Shown piece by piece: positions 1 to 8,940 of a DNA stretch of 64,000 bases; within the stretch, counting starts at the first letter, position 1; the number at the start of each line of letters is the position of its first letter. A program made the position numbers and the translations under genes. The stretch lies in the NCBI GenBank assembly GCA_009493725.1, contig VOGB01000004.1, positions 682,001 to 746,000 of the forward strand, given 5' to 3'. The notes beneath the pieces were generated by a model. It ran no database searches. It was given only the letters and a program-made list of their open reading frames with translations, and was not told where the DNA came from. This DNA is from Pseudoramibacter fermentans (GTDB lineage Bacteria; Bacillota; Clostridia; Eubacteriales; Eubacteriaceae).

Positions 1-420
1 ATGCAGGAAGACAAAGAGCCTGTATTCGATGCCTTTGACACGATCGACATCTGTCTTAAAACATTTAACAAAATGATTGCGACCATTACGGTAAATAAAG
101 ATTCAATGTACGACGCCGCTGCTCATGGCTTTGCCAACGCGACCGATGCAGCCGATTGGCTTGTCAAACACGGCATTCCTTTCAGAGATGCCCATGGGAT
201 CGTTGGCCAGTTGGTATACTACTGCATCCAAAACGAGAAAAGTTTAGATGAGCTTTCTCTAAAGGAATATCAAAAAATTGATCCTATTTTTGATGATTCT
301 ATTTATGAAGCAATTGACCTGCATAATTGTGTCAGCCAGAGAAAGATTGTTGGCGGTCCAGCAAAATCAACTGTAGAACGAGCTATTGCAATCAATAAGG
401 GATTATTGAAAAAACTTTAA
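1..420 (+). CDS. argH: Argininosuccinate lyase, C-terminal part (5' end outside window)
   Basis: This is the last 139 residues of argininosuccinate lyase, which splits argininosuccinate into arginine and fumarate in the cytoplasm. The first residues, MQEDKEPVFDAFDT, match the conserved internal family segment (QEDKE.lFDa.dT), so the first ATG here is internal and the real start lies before the window. The C-terminal part has the family features HGFANATDAADWLV and the GIPFRDAH motif near residue 60. A bidirectional terminator follows the stop. Ornithine carbamoyltransferase, an earlier step of the same pathway, lies far away at 55.9-56.9 kb on the other strand. The family call is firm; only the missing start limits it. 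Confidence 0.95.
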   Translation: MQEDKEPVFDAFDTIDICLKTFNKMIATITVNKDSMYDAAAHGFANATDAADWLVKHGIPFRDAHGIVGQLVYYCIQNEKSLDELSLKEYQKIDPIFDDSIYEAIDLHNCVSQRKIVGGPAKSTVERAIAINKGLLKKL

Positions 421-449
421 TAATATATTAAACGTTCATTCAAGCAGTA

Positions 450-495
450 AAAAAGCTCTTGATGTTAGACATTTATCTAATATCAAGAGCTTTTG
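450..495. terminator. Bidirectional terminator between argH and the sodium transporter
   Basis: AAAAGCTCTTGAT and ATCAAGAGCTTTT form a perfect inverted repeat around a loop of about 17 nt, with A-rich and T-rich flanks. It can end argH on the plus strand and the transporter gene on the minus strand. Confidence 0.85.
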
Positions 496-496
496 T

Positions 497-1873
497 TTAC
501 ATTTTGATAATACCAAAAACATTTAATACTGAACTGATCAAAATAATAGCTAAGAAGGCAATACAGAAATATTTGATAAATAAATTGTATATTTTTTGTC
601 TTTTAAATTCAGACGATATTTTAATCTCTTCTTCAATTCTATTAAGCGTGACAGAACGTAAAATGAGCACACAAGTGGCGATCGCAGCGATTGGCATCAT
701 TACGGAGTTTGAAATGAAGTCAAAGAAATCGAGGAAATCCATTCCCAATATTTTGATACTTCCTAAAACGCTGTAGCCAAGAGAAGATAGTGTACCTAAA
801 CCAACGATGATGACGCTGACAAGCACTGTCGACGCTTTCCGGCTCATCCCAGCTTCGTCTTCAAATGTCGAGACTGCTGATTCAGCCAATGCGATCGCGC
901 TGGTCAATGCTGCAATAAAAACCAATAAAAAGAATGCAATACCTGCTGGCGTCCCTAATCCCATACTAGCGAAAACTTTGGGGATCGTAATAAACATAAG
1001 TGATGGGCCGACCTGTAATGCTTTGGGTGTCCCTCCAGAAAAAGCGAACACTGCAGGAATAATCATAAGTCCAGCGAGAACGGCAACAGCAGTATCAAAA
1101 AATTCCACCTGAGAAGTTGCCTTTTCAATATCCATATCTTTCTTCATATAAGAGCCAAAAGTATACAAGATACCCATTGCAATAGATAAAGAATAAAACA
1201 TCTGTCCCATTGCAGCAACCACGGTCATCCAAGAAAAATTATCAAAATTTGGAATAAAGAAATATTTTATTCCAGCAATTGCACCTGGCCGCGTCATAGA
1301 ATAAATGGCAACAAAAATTCCTAAAATAATTAGAACTGGCATTCCAATCTTAGAAATTCTTTCGATCCCATTTTGAACACCAATTAATATGATGAGCATC
1401 GTTACTGCTGTAAAGAGAATGAAATAGACTTCTGTCGGCACACTCTGACTGATAAAATTAGAAAAGTATGTGTCCGTGGCCATAATTTTTGATGCGCCCG
1501 TGATGTATCCTACCAAATACTTCAGAACCCATCCCCCAATGACTGAATAATACGAAACAATTATCATTGGAATAATAGCATTGATCCATCCGCCAAACTT
1601 ATGTCCAAACGTGTTTCCAAAAAATTTAAAGGCGCCAACTGGACTTTTATGAGTCATCCTCCCCAATGTCGTTTCTGACATAATCATTGTATACCCAAAC
1701 GTATAAACGAGTATGAGATAGATAACTAAAAAAGTCCCGCCTCCATATTTCGCAGCTAAATATGGAAAACGCCAGATATTTCCCAAACCAACAGCAGAAC
1801 CTGCTGCTGCCATTACATAACCAATTCGGCTAGAAAAATTTGCTCTGCCTTTATTTTCCTTTCCTTGTTCCAA
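497..1873 (-). CDS. Sodium-dependent transporter, NSS/SNF family
   Basis: A 458-residue membrane protein of the neurotransmitter:sodium symporter family, which imports amino acids with Na+. The diagnostic TM1 segment GSAVGLGNIWRFPYL is at about residues 25-39 and contains the unwound helix that binds sodium and substrate. About 11 hydrophobic helices follow. The length is nearer the 11-helix bacterial subgroup (MhsT-like, about 450 aa) than LeuT. The start is TTG, with an AAGGATGGA-type site upstream and a lysine/asparagine-rich cytoplasmic N-terminus. The gene lies 25 nt behind an unknown 149-aa gene and probably shares its transcript. The substrate cannot be told from sequence; tryptophan, tyrosine, leucine or alanine are all possible. 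Confidence 0.92.
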   Translation of the reverse strand: MEQGKENKGRANFSSRIGYVMAAAGSAVGLGNIWRFPYLAAKYGGGTFLVIYLILVYTFGYTMIMSETTLGRMTHKSPVGAFKFFGNTFGHKFGGWINAIIPMIIVSYYSVIGGWVLKYLVGYITGASKIMATDTYFSNFISQSVPTEVYFILFTAVTMLIILIGVQNGIERISKIGMPVLIILGIFVAIYSMTRPGAIAGIKYFFIPNFDNFSWMTVVAAMGQMFYSLSIAMGILYTFGSYMKKDMDIEKATSQVEFFDTAVAVLAGLMIIPAVFAFSGGTPKALQVGPSLMFITIPKVFASMGLGTPAGIAFFLLVFIAALTSAIALAESAVSTFEDEAGMSRKASTVLVSVIIVGLGTLSSLGYSVLGSIKILGMDFLDFFDFISNSVMMPIAAIATCVLILRSVTLNRIEEEIKISSEFKRQKIYNLFIKYFCIAFLAIILISSVLNVFGIIKM

Positions 1874-1897
1874 TCTTTAGATCCATCCTTCCTATCT

Positions 1898-2347
1898 CTA
1901 ATGTTCTGACTGCCAAGCAGTTCGAATCGCCTCTTCATATTTTGGATATTTGCGCATAAAAATCCGAATGTCCCTCATGGTATTGCTAACCAAACGATCC
2001 ATATTGTAAAATGTTTGACCAAATGCAAAATTTTGCTTTGCAGAATCTAGATTTTTGAAAACCAACTTCGAGAAATCTTTTTGCGTTATTTCTTTGTCTT
2101 GAACATCGTTCACAGCGCGTTCATAAGCTTTAGCATCAAAAGTTGCAAGCATGTGCATGCGTTCATTGAAAACTAAATGAAAGATCATCACAACATTATT
2201 TGCCAAGTCAGCAGAATCGCCGTCGTTTTCAACAATTTCTTCAATTTTTTTCCAATGAAGTTGAATCATTTTTTCAAGCGATTCCACATCCGATTTTTGA
2301 TACAAATTTTTCATAGCTTGAATTTGCTTTTTTGTCGCTTTAATCAT
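1898..2347 (-). CDS. Unknown 149-residue soluble helical protein
   Basis: I do not recognise this family. The open frame extends to 2431, but ATG at 2347 has a GAGGTG site five bases upstream and the earlier part overlaps the gdhA terminator, so 2347 is taken as the start. The protein (MIKATKKQIQAMKNLYQKSD...) is predicted mostly alpha-helical and highly charged. It has no signal peptide, membrane segment or cysteine pair, and it ends in a basic/aromatic stretch (IRIFMRKYPKYEEAIRTAW). It sits just upstream of the sodium-coupled transporter, with a TATAAT-like box in the preceding gap, so the two are probably one transcript. A role connected with that transporter would be inference only. Confidence 0.75.
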   Translation of the reverse strand: MIKATKKQIQAMKNLYQKSDVESLEKMIQLHWKKIEEIVENDGDSADLANNVVMIFHLVFNERMHMLATFDAKAYERAVNDVQDKEITQKDFSKLVFKNLDSAKQNFAFGQTFYNMDRLVSNTMRDIRIFMRKYPKYEEAIRTAWQSEH

Positions 2348-2389
2348 AATCACCTCAATTTGTATTATCACTGAACTTATATTATATAC

Positions 2390-2424
2390 AAAAAAATCCC
2401 GCTTTTCCAGTAAGAAAAGCAGGA
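2390..2424 (-). terminator. Terminator of gdhA
   Basis: On the minus strand CCTGCTTTTC, a short loop and GAAAAGCGGG form a stem with one G-U pair, followed by seven T residues. It lies just after the gdhA stop. Confidence 0.85.
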
Positions 2425-2446
2425 CAATCAATTTTATTGATTTAAA

Positions 2447-3781
2447 TTAGACAAGGCCCTGAGCCATCATTGCGTCGACAACTTTTTCAAATCCCGCGAT
2501 ATTTGCTCCAACAACGAAATTACCTTCGTGATCATATCGTTTTGCAGCATCCGATACCTTAGCGTAGATATTAACCATAATATCCTTTAATTTCGCGTCA
2601 ACTTCTTCGAAGGACCAGCTCAAACGTTCGCTATTCTGTGTCATTTCCAGTGCAGAAGTTGCTACGCCGCCAGCATTTGCTGCCTTACCAGGCATGAACA
2701 ATACGCCATTTTCCTGCAAATACTGTGTTGCTTCAATAGTTGTCGGCATGTTTGCACCTTCAGCAACCAAACAAACACCATTCGCTACCAATTGTTTCGC
2801 GTCTTCAAGACCCAATTCATTTTGTGTTGCGCAAGGAAGTGCAATGTCACACGGAATGCTCCAGATTCCTGTTCCATCATGATACTGAGCAGAAGCAACC
2901 TGATCTGCATATTCTTTAATTCTGCCACGCTGCACTTCTTTGATATCTTTAACGATATCCAACTGAATGCCTTCTGGATCATAAACATATCCTGTAGAGT
3001 CACACATTGCAACGACTTTTGCGCCTAACTGCTGTGCTTTTTCTGTTGCGTAAATGGCGACATTTCCAGACCCAGAAATCACGACTGTTTTGCCTTCTAA
3101 GCTGTCATTAACATGTTTTAACATTTCTTCGACAATATATACAACACCATATCCTGTTGCTTCTGTTCTCGCAAGAGAACCACCCCAGGTTAATCCTTTG
3201 CCTGTTAAAACACCTTCATACAGCCCGGTAATTCTTTTATACTGACCGTATAAAAATCCAATTTCACGTCCGCCTACGCCAATATCACCAGCCGGTACAT
3301 CTTGATCAGCACCAATGTATTTGTATAATTCTGTCATAAAGCTTTGGCAGAAGCGCATGACTTCAGCATCTGATTTGCCCTTCGGATCAAAGTCAGAACC
3401 GCCTTTGCCACCGCCAATTGGGAGACCAGTTAATGAATTCTTGAATACTTGTTCAAATCCTAAAAATTTCAAGATCCCCTGGTTAACAGTTGGGTGGAAA
3501 CGCAGCCCGCCTTTGTACGGTCCGATAGCAGAGTTAAATTGAACCCGAAAACCTTTGTTAACTTGCACTTGACCTTGATCATCAATCCAAGGCACGCGGA
3601 AAGAAATAACACGTTCTGGTTCAGTTAATCTTTCCAATAAAGCAGCCTTTCTGAATTCATCTTCGTGTTTTTCTATCACAGGAGCAAGAGATTCTAAGAC
3701 TTCCTTTACTGCTTGATGAAATTCAGGTTCACTCGGATTCTTTTTAACAACCCGTTCATACACTTCGTCAACATATGACAT
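2447..3781 (-). CDS. gdhA: NADP-type glutamate dehydrogenase
   Basis: A 444-residue hexameric glutamate dehydrogenase that interconverts 2-oxoglutarate plus ammonium with glutamate. Length and sequence match the 445-450 aa bacterial enzymes (E. coli GdhA, Clostridium symbiosum GDH). Visible motifs are GPYKGGLRFHP (about 87-97, substrate lysine K90), PIGGGKGGSDF (catalytic K126), and the Rossmann turn GSGNVAIYA near residue 237. Cofactor preference is inferred from overall similarity to the small biosynthetic type. The start has a perfect AGGAGGT site. The gene has its own promoter and a strong terminator, so it is a single-gene unit. It would be a central nitrogen-assimilation step and a link to amino-acid fermentation. 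Confidence 0.95.
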   Translation of the reverse strand: MSYVDEVYERVVKKNPSEPEFHQAVKEVLESLAPVIEKHEDEFRKAALLERLTEPERVISFRVPWIDDQGQVQVNKGFRVQFNSAIGPYKGGLRFHPTVNQGILKFLGFEQVFKNSLTGLPIGGGKGGSDFDPKGKSDAEVMRFCQSFMTELYKYIGADQDVPAGDIGVGGREIGFLYGQYKRITGLYEGVLTGKGLTWGGSLARTEATGYGVVYIVEEMLKHVNDSLEGKTVVISGSGNVAIYATEKAQQLGAKVVAMCDSTGYVYDPEGIQLDIVKDIKEVQRGRIKEYADQVASAQYHDGTGIWSIPCDIALPCATQNELGLEDAKQLVANGVCLVAEGANMPTTIEATQYLQENGVLFMPGKAANAGGVATSALEMTQNSERLSWSFEEVDAKLKDIMVNIYAKVSDAAKRYDHEGNFVVGANIAGFEKVVDAMMAQGLV

Positions 3782-3830
3782 TATTTGTACCTCCTAAAAA
3801 ACAACTATATGATAATAAAATACCATAATT

Positions 3831-3860
3831 ATTATAGTCTAAGGGAATAACCCTATGCAA
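3831..3860 (-). promoter_or_regulatory. gdhA promoter with a palindrome in the spacer
   Basis: On the minus strand TTGCAT (3855-3860), an 18-bp spacer and TATAAT (3831-3836) precede gdhA. The spacer holds AGGGTTATTCCCT (3842-3854), a near-perfect inverted repeat that could be an operator. The promoter match is good; the operator is inference. Confidence 0.65.
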
Positions 3861-3867
3861 GATTTTT

Positions 3868-4329
3868 TTACCCCATACGTTGATTCATTTCATCCATTGC
3901 CTGATTCACTAATTGATCTGCCCTGTTATTATATTGGTCGTTGGCATGTCCTTTGACCTTAATAAAGGAAACACGATGTGTTTTCGTTAAGCTGTACAAC
4001 GTCTTCCACAAATCGGCATTTTTTAATTCTGCATTTTTGCCTCTTGTCCATCCTTTTTTAGCCCAGCCATCGACCCAATGCTGATTAAACGCGTTAACTA
4101 CATAAGCTGAGTCAGAATAAAGTGCAACTTCACAAGGTTCCTTCAACATTTTAAGACCTGTAATGGCTGCTAGTAATTCCATTTTATTATTTGTTGTATT
4201 TGTAAAACCTTGTTTAAACTCCTTGTGATAATCTCCGTATATCAAGATTCCCCCAATACCACCGACGTTTTCTTTGGATTGGCCGTTACCTCGACAGCCA
4301 CCATCTGTATATATTTGGACCTTTTTCAT
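3868..4329 (-). CDS. rnhA: Ribonuclease HI
   Basis: A 153-residue RNase H type 1, the size of E. coli RnhA (155 aa). It cuts the RNA strand of RNA:DNA hybrids, removing R-loops and primer remnants. All four acidic active-site positions are visible: D9 in YTDGGCRGNG, E51 in KMELLAA, D73 in LYSDSAYV and D138 in NNRADQLVN. The catalytic histidine is H128 in KGHAN. It has no N-terminal hybrid-binding domain. The gene follows leuS, from which it is separated by a terminator, and precedes gdhA, which has its own promoter. No strong ribosome binding site is seen next to the start, so expression may be low. Confidence 0.95.
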   Translation of the reverse strand: MKKVQIYTDGGCRGNGQSKENVGGIGGILIYGDYHKEFKQGFTNTTNNKMELLAAITGLKMLKEPCEVALYSDSAYVVNAFNQHWVDGWAKKGWTRGKNAELKNADLWKTLYSLTKTHRVSFIKVKGHANDQYNNRADQLVNQAMDEMNQRMG

Positions 4330-4348
4330 TTTCTCTCTACGATATATT

Positions 4349-4381
4349 AAAAGGGGATTATTTTTTAATAATCCCCCTTAA
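4349..4381 (-). terminator. Terminator after leuS
   Basis: On the minus strand AAGGGGGATTATT and AATAATCCCCTT form a long GC-capped stem, followed by a short T run. It lies in the 62-nt gap between the leuS stop and rnhA. Confidence 0.75.
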
Positions 4382-4391
4382 CTGATATGAT

Positions 4392-6803
4392 TTATTTTAC
4401 GACAATATTATAAATTTTCCCAGGTCTGTATATTTCTTTTACAATTTGTTTGTTTTCGACAAATTTATTAATATTTTCGTTTTGGAGTGCCATATTGTGG
4501 GCTGTTTCTTGATCTGCATCAATGGCGATCTGAATTTTACCTCTGACCTTGCCATTAATCTGAACCGCTATTTCGATCACATTGTCTATGGTTTTTTCTT
4601 CATCAAAAGTAGGCCATGAAGCTTGGTGCAGCATTCCCGGTTGACCGATGATTTTCCAAAGCTCTTCTGTTATATGTGGTGCGACTGGATATAACAGTTT
4701 GAGGAAATCACCGAATTCAGCCTTGGTAACTTTTCCGACTTCAGTAAAGCGGTTAAGCAGTGTCATCAATGCAGCAATCGCTGTATTGAATTTCATCGCT
4801 TCATAATCTTCGCTAACCTTTTTGATCGTTTTGTGCATATCGCTTTCGAGCACATCACTGTATTCATTCTTGTCAACGACAGCATCTTGAAGTCGCCAAA
4901 CTCTTTCCAAAAAGCGATTGCATCCTTTAAGGCCATTTTCGGACCAAGGCGCTGGTTTTTCATAATCGCCGATGAACATAATATACGTTCTTAAAGCATC
5001 TGCTCCGTATTCATTGATAATATCATTGGGATTGACAACATTTCCCTTTGATTTACTCATTTTTTCCCCATCTGATCCCAAGATCAAACCTTGCGCTGTA
5101 CGCTTTTTGTAGGGTTCTTTTGTTGGGACAGCGCCGATATCGTAAAGGAACTGATGCCAAAAACGTGAGTACAGCAAATGTCTCGTCACGTGTTCCATTC
5201 CGCCATTATACCAATCTACTGGCAGCCAATACTTCATTTTATCCATATCAGCTAAGGCTTCTGTGTTATGTGGATCTGTGTATCTCAGGAAATACCAGCT
5301 TGATCCCGCCCATTGCGGCATAGTGTCTGTTTCTCTTTTTGCTGGGCCACCGCAAATTGGACAGGTTGTATTAACCCATTCAGGAATATCAGCTAATGGC
5401 GATTCTCCCGTGTCTGTCGGTTCATAATGTGTCACTTTCGGAAGTTCAACCGGCAAATCTTCTTCAGGAACTGGTACAGTACCACAATGATCGCAATAAA
5501 CAATTGGAATTGGTTCACCCCAATAACGCTGACGATTAAAAGCCCAATTTTTCATTTTATAATTAATCGTCTCTTTCCCGATATGATGTTCTTCCAAATA
5601 TTGAATCATAGTCGGGATAGCTTCTTTGACTTCCAACCCATTTAGGAATTCTGAATTGACTAATGTGCCTGAACTCACATCCGTAAACGCTTCTTCCTGA
5701 ACATTACCGCCACTGATGACTTCAATAATAGGAAGGTCAAATTTTTTCGCAAAATCCCAGTCTCTTGTATCATGCGCCGGAACAGCCATAATTGCGCCAG
5801 TTCCATACCCCATCATGACATAATCCGCGACAAAAATAGGAATTTCTTTACCAGATACAGGATTAACAGCGGTAATGCCGTCAATTTTTACTCCTGTTTT
5901 ATCCTTCACTAACTGAACTCTTTCAAATTCTGTTTTGTGCTGTGCTTCTTTTTTATAATCGAGAATTTCATCCATATTCTTAATTTCAGATGATAATTCT
6001 TCGATAATCGGATGTTCAGGTGCAATAACCATAAACGTCACACCAAACAAAGTATCAGCCCGCGTCGTAAAAACCTTTAATTTTTCGTCATGATTTTTAA
6101 TTGCAAAATCTATTTCAGCGCCAATCGATTTACCAATCCAGTTTTTCTGTTCAATTTTAATGCGCGGCAGATAATCGACATCATCCAGCCCCTTTAATAA
6201 TTTTTCTGCGTAGTCTCTGATCTTTAAAAACCACACATCTTTTTCCATTTGGATTACATCGCTGCCGCAACGGTCGCATTTTCCATCTCTAAAATCTTCA
6301 TTAGATAAGACGACCTTGCAGTGCGTACAGAAATTAACATAAGTATGATCTTTGTACGCCAGACCGTGCTTATACATTTGCAAAAATATCCATTGCGTCC
6401 ACTTAAAATAGTCCGGATCTGTTGTATCGATTACGCGATCCCAATCGAATGAATAACCAATTGATTTCAATTGCTGAGTGAAGACTTTAATATTTCGATC
6501 CGTAACCTTTCTCGGATGCTGTCCTGTTTTGATAGCATAATTTTCCGTCGGCAGTCCGTAGGCGTCAAATCCAATTGGAAACAAAACATTATAGCCCTGC
6601 ATTCTGCGTTTTCTGGCAATAACTTCCAATGATGTATACGCGCGGACATGACCTACATGCAAACCGACGCCACTTGGGTATGGAAATTCCACTAATCCAT
6701 AAAATTTGGGCTTGTCAAAATTATCTTCCGCTTTAAAAGCTTCTGTATTCTCCCAAATTTTTTGCCATTTTTTTTCAACCTTTTCGTGATTATATTTTTC
6801 CAT
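4392..6803 (-). CDS. leuS: Leucyl-tRNA synthetase
   Basis: A bacterial-type class I leucyl-tRNA synthetase of 803 residues (family about 800-860). It charges tRNA-Leu with leucine and edits mischarged norvaline or isoleucine. The HIGH motif appears as PSGVGLHVGH near residue 40 and the KMSKS motif as GEKMSKSKGNV near residue 575. The CP1 editing domain contains TTRADTLFG and GTGAIMAVPAHDTRDWDF. Two cysteine clusters (CTHC/CDRC and CPIC) fit zinc knuckles. An ATG four codons earlier (6815) lies inside the GGAGGT site at 6808-6813, so the ATG at 6803 is the start. A consensus promoter precedes it. No T-box is present, which is unusual for this gene in Firmicutes. Confidence 0.97.
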   Translation of the reverse strand: MEKYNHEKVEKKWQKIWENTEAFKAEDNFDKPKFYGLVEFPYPSGVGLHVGHVRAYTSLEVIARKRRMQGYNVLFPIGFDAYGLPTENYAIKTGQHPRKVTDRNIKVFTQQLKSIGYSFDWDRVIDTTDPDYFKWTQWIFLQMYKHGLAYKDHTYVNFCTHCKVVLSNEDFRDGKCDRCGSDVIQMEKDVWFLKIRDYAEKLLKGLDDVDYLPRIKIEQKNWIGKSIGAEIDFAIKNHDEKLKVFTTRADTLFGVTFMVIAPEHPIIEELSSEIKNMDEILDYKKEAQHKTEFERVQLVKDKTGVKIDGITAVNPVSGKEIPIFVADYVMMGYGTGAIMAVPAHDTRDWDFAKKFDLPIIEVISGGNVQEEAFTDVSSGTLVNSEFLNGLEVKEAIPTMIQYLEEHHIGKETINYKMKNWAFNRQRYWGEPIPIVYCDHCGTVPVPEEDLPVELPKVTHYEPTDTGESPLADIPEWVNTTCPICGGPAKRETDTMPQWAGSSWYFLRYTDPHNTEALADMDKMKYWLPVDWYNGGMEHVTRHLLYSRFWHQFLYDIGAVPTKEPYKKRTAQGLILGSDGEKMSKSKGNVVNPNDIINEYGADALRTYIMFIGDYEKPAPWSENGLKGCNRFLERVWRLQDAVVDKNEYSDVLESDMHKTIKKVSEDYEAMKFNTAIAALMTLLNRFTEVGKVTKAEFGDFLKLLYPVAPHITEELWKIIGQPGMLHQASWPTFDEEKTIDNVIEIAVQINGKVRGKIQIAIDADQETAHNMALQNENINKFVENKQIVKEIYRPGKIYNIVVK

Positions 6804-6838
6804 TGGAACCTCCATAATATGATCTCTTTCGTTCCTTT

Positions 6839-6867
6839 ATTATAGACATCGCAATTATTTGTGTCAA
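6839..6867 (-). promoter_or_regulatory. leuS promoter
   Basis: On the minus strand TTGACA (6862-6867), a 17-bp spacer and TATAAT (6839-6844) form a perfect housekeeping promoter. The leuS leader is only about 30 nt, which leaves no room for a T-box. Confidence 0.85.
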
Positions 6868-6944
6868 ACCGAGTAAAACCAACTTATAGAATTTTTTTCT
6901 TCTTTCTGCTATCATATTTACCTATATTAGAAAAGAGGATATCA

Positions 6945-8870
6945 ATGTTATTAAATGCAGATCATATATGTTTCGGATACGGCGAACATCAAATATTTAA
7001 TGATTTAACCTTTTCCGTTTCTGAACATCAAAAACTAGGCCTAATTGGACAAAATGGCTCCGGTAAAACGACTCTTTTTAAGTTAATAACTCACGAACTT
7101 TCCCCCGATTCTGGGAATATTTATTATCATTCCTCCATTCAAATTGGTTATTTGAAACAGGAACAAATCTTCAATTCTGATTTAACACTTCATGAAGTCT
7201 TTTTATCTTATTTCCAATCGCTAATTGAATTAGAGCAAGAAATGAATCAGCTTCAAAAAACGATTGATTGTACTGATGGTGAAGAACAGGAAAGCGCAGT
7301 TCTTAAATTAGGAGAATTACAGGAAACATACAAAAATAATGGCGGGTATGCCTACCCCAGCCGCATTAGAGGTGTAGTTGCAGGACTCGGTTTCAATGAT
7401 GATGATTTGAAACGAAAAATTAATACCTTCAGCAGCGGACAGAGAACGAGAATTGCGCTAGGTTCCTTACTCTTACAAGAACCTGATCTTTTACTATTAG
7501 ATGAACCCACTAACTATTTGGATATTCGCTCATTAAACTGGTTAGAAAGTTATCTAAAAAACTACCCAAATACATTTATTGTTATCTCTCACGATCGATA
7601 CCTTTTAGATTGTGTATGTACATCCATTTCGGAAATTCGAAATGAAAAGCTTCTTCATTTTGAAGGAAATTATACATCTTATCTTTCAAAAAAGAAAAAA
7701 CACGATCAGGCGGAACAAAAAAAATATGAACAAATTCAAAAGGAAATTGATCGCGAAGAGGCCATTATTTCAAAACTAAGGGGCAATTTTACAACTAAAA
7801 ATACAAAACGCGCAAAGAGTCGTGAAAAAAAGCTCGCGAAAATAAGAAGCGACTATTCAAACTCACATTCTCCTTCAGAAAATCATGAGTTTCATTTTTC
7901 ATTATCGCCCAGCGTCCGCTCGTCTGATGATGTGTTGAAAATTAAGCACTTATCCAAGTCTTTCGATCAATTATCACTATATTCAGACTTAAATATAGAT
8001 GTTTTTCGAGGCGACCGCATTGGGATAATCGGACCTAATGGCACTGGGAAATCAACGCTTCTAAAAATAATAAAAAGAGAATTGTTGCCTGATACTGGCA
8101 GACTTATATTCGGAGAGAATGTACATATTGGATATTATTCTCAAGAAGCAGACGACACATTATCCAATCATTCTGAAACACTCATTGATGCTCTTCGTAC
8201 TGTTAATATTAAGCTATCTGACGGAGAAATTCGAAATATCTTAGCACAATTTATGTTTAGAAACGACGAGGTTTTTAAGACCGTAAATGAACTATCAGGT
8301 GGTGAAAAATCGCGCCTTCGCTTAGCTATGCTTATGATCTCACAGGCTAATCTGCTTCTTTTAGATGAACCGACAAATCACATTGATATGGATACAAAGG
8401 AAATACTTGAAAATGCCCTGTTGAATTATGAAGGAACGATTATTACGGTTTCTCATGACCGATACTTTCTCAACAAAATTGCGACTCGAATTTTGTCCAT
8501 TTCACCGGATCAGATTTTGGATATTCCTGGGAATTACGACGATTATCTAATGTATTGTTCAACTCATCAGAACACACAAGAAAAAAAGTCCTCACCAGTT
8601 CATACTGAGAAACAGCAGAATAATAAAAATCAACACGCGATTCAAAAGCAAATTAGAAATCAGAAAAAAGAATTACAAAAAATTGAAGATCAAATTGATA
8701 TGCTGTCTGATCAAGTCAAGCAAATTGAATCGGAAATGAATCAACCTCAATTTTACGATAATCAAAAGACTGCTGACCAAAAAATTGAAGCCTATTCACA
8801 ATTAAAAAAGCAAATATCGAAATTAACTGACCAATGGGAAGATTTAGCATTAAAATTAGATAGAATCTAA
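6945..8870 (+). CDS. ABC-F family ATPase (ribosome-associated)
   Basis: A 641-residue protein with two ATP-binding cassettes and no membrane segments, i.e. an ABC-F protein. These bind the ribosomal E site and rescue stalled translation; some protect against antibiotics. Cassette 1 has Walker A GQNGSGKTT (35-43), signature SSGQ (about 163) and Walker B LLLLDEPTN (about 184). Cassette 2 has GPNGTGKST (about 362) and LSGGEKSR (about 450), with Walker B LLLLDEPTNHID. A lysine/glutamate-rich linker lies between them, and a coiled-coil tail (about 560-641) resembles the Uup/YdiF subgroup. Translation from 6861 is open, but AGAGGA before the ATG at 6945 and the homology start favour 6945. It is divergent from leuS. 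Housekeeping versus resistance role is undecided. Confidence 0.9.
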   Translation: MLLNADHICFGYGEHQIFNDLTFSVSEHQKLGLIGQNGSGKTTLFKLITHELSPDSGNIYYHSSIQIGYLKQEQIFNSDLTLHEVFLSYFQSLIELEQEMNQLQKTIDCTDGEEQESAVLKLGELQETYKNNGGYAYPSRIRGVVAGLGFNDDDLKRKINTFSSGQRTRIALGSLLLQEPDLLLLDEPTNYLDIRSLNWLESYLKNYPNTFIVISHDRYLLDCVCTSISEIRNEKLLHFEGNYTSYLSKKKKHDQAEQKKYEQIQKEIDREEAIISKLRGNFTTKNTKRAKSREKKLAKIRSDYSNSHSPSENHEFHFSLSPSVRSSDDVLKIKHLSKSFDQLSLYSDLNIDVFRGDRIGIIGPNGTGKSTLLKIIKRELLPDTGRLIFGENVHIGYYSQEADDTLSNHSETLIDALRTVNIKLSDGEIRNILAQFMFRNDEVFKTVNELSGGEKSRLRLAMLMISQANLLLLDEPTNHIDMDTKEILENALLNYEGTIITVSHDRYFLNKIATRILSISPDQILDIPGNYDDYLMYCSTHQNTQEKKSSPVHTEKQQNNKNQHAIQKQIRNQKKELQKIEDQIDMLSDQVKQIESEMNQPQFYDNQKTADQKIEAYSQLKKQISKLTDQWEDLALKLDRI

Positions 8871-8940
8871 ATAAATTATTAGCTTGTCTCAGTTTTGAAA
8901 AAATATTATTATAAAATAAAAATTTGGAGATTTCACCGAT

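Noticed and set aside
6804..6944. Searched for a T-box before leuS
   Set aside because: The leader is only about 30 nt from a perfect promoter and no GGTGGTACCGCG-type sequence is present.
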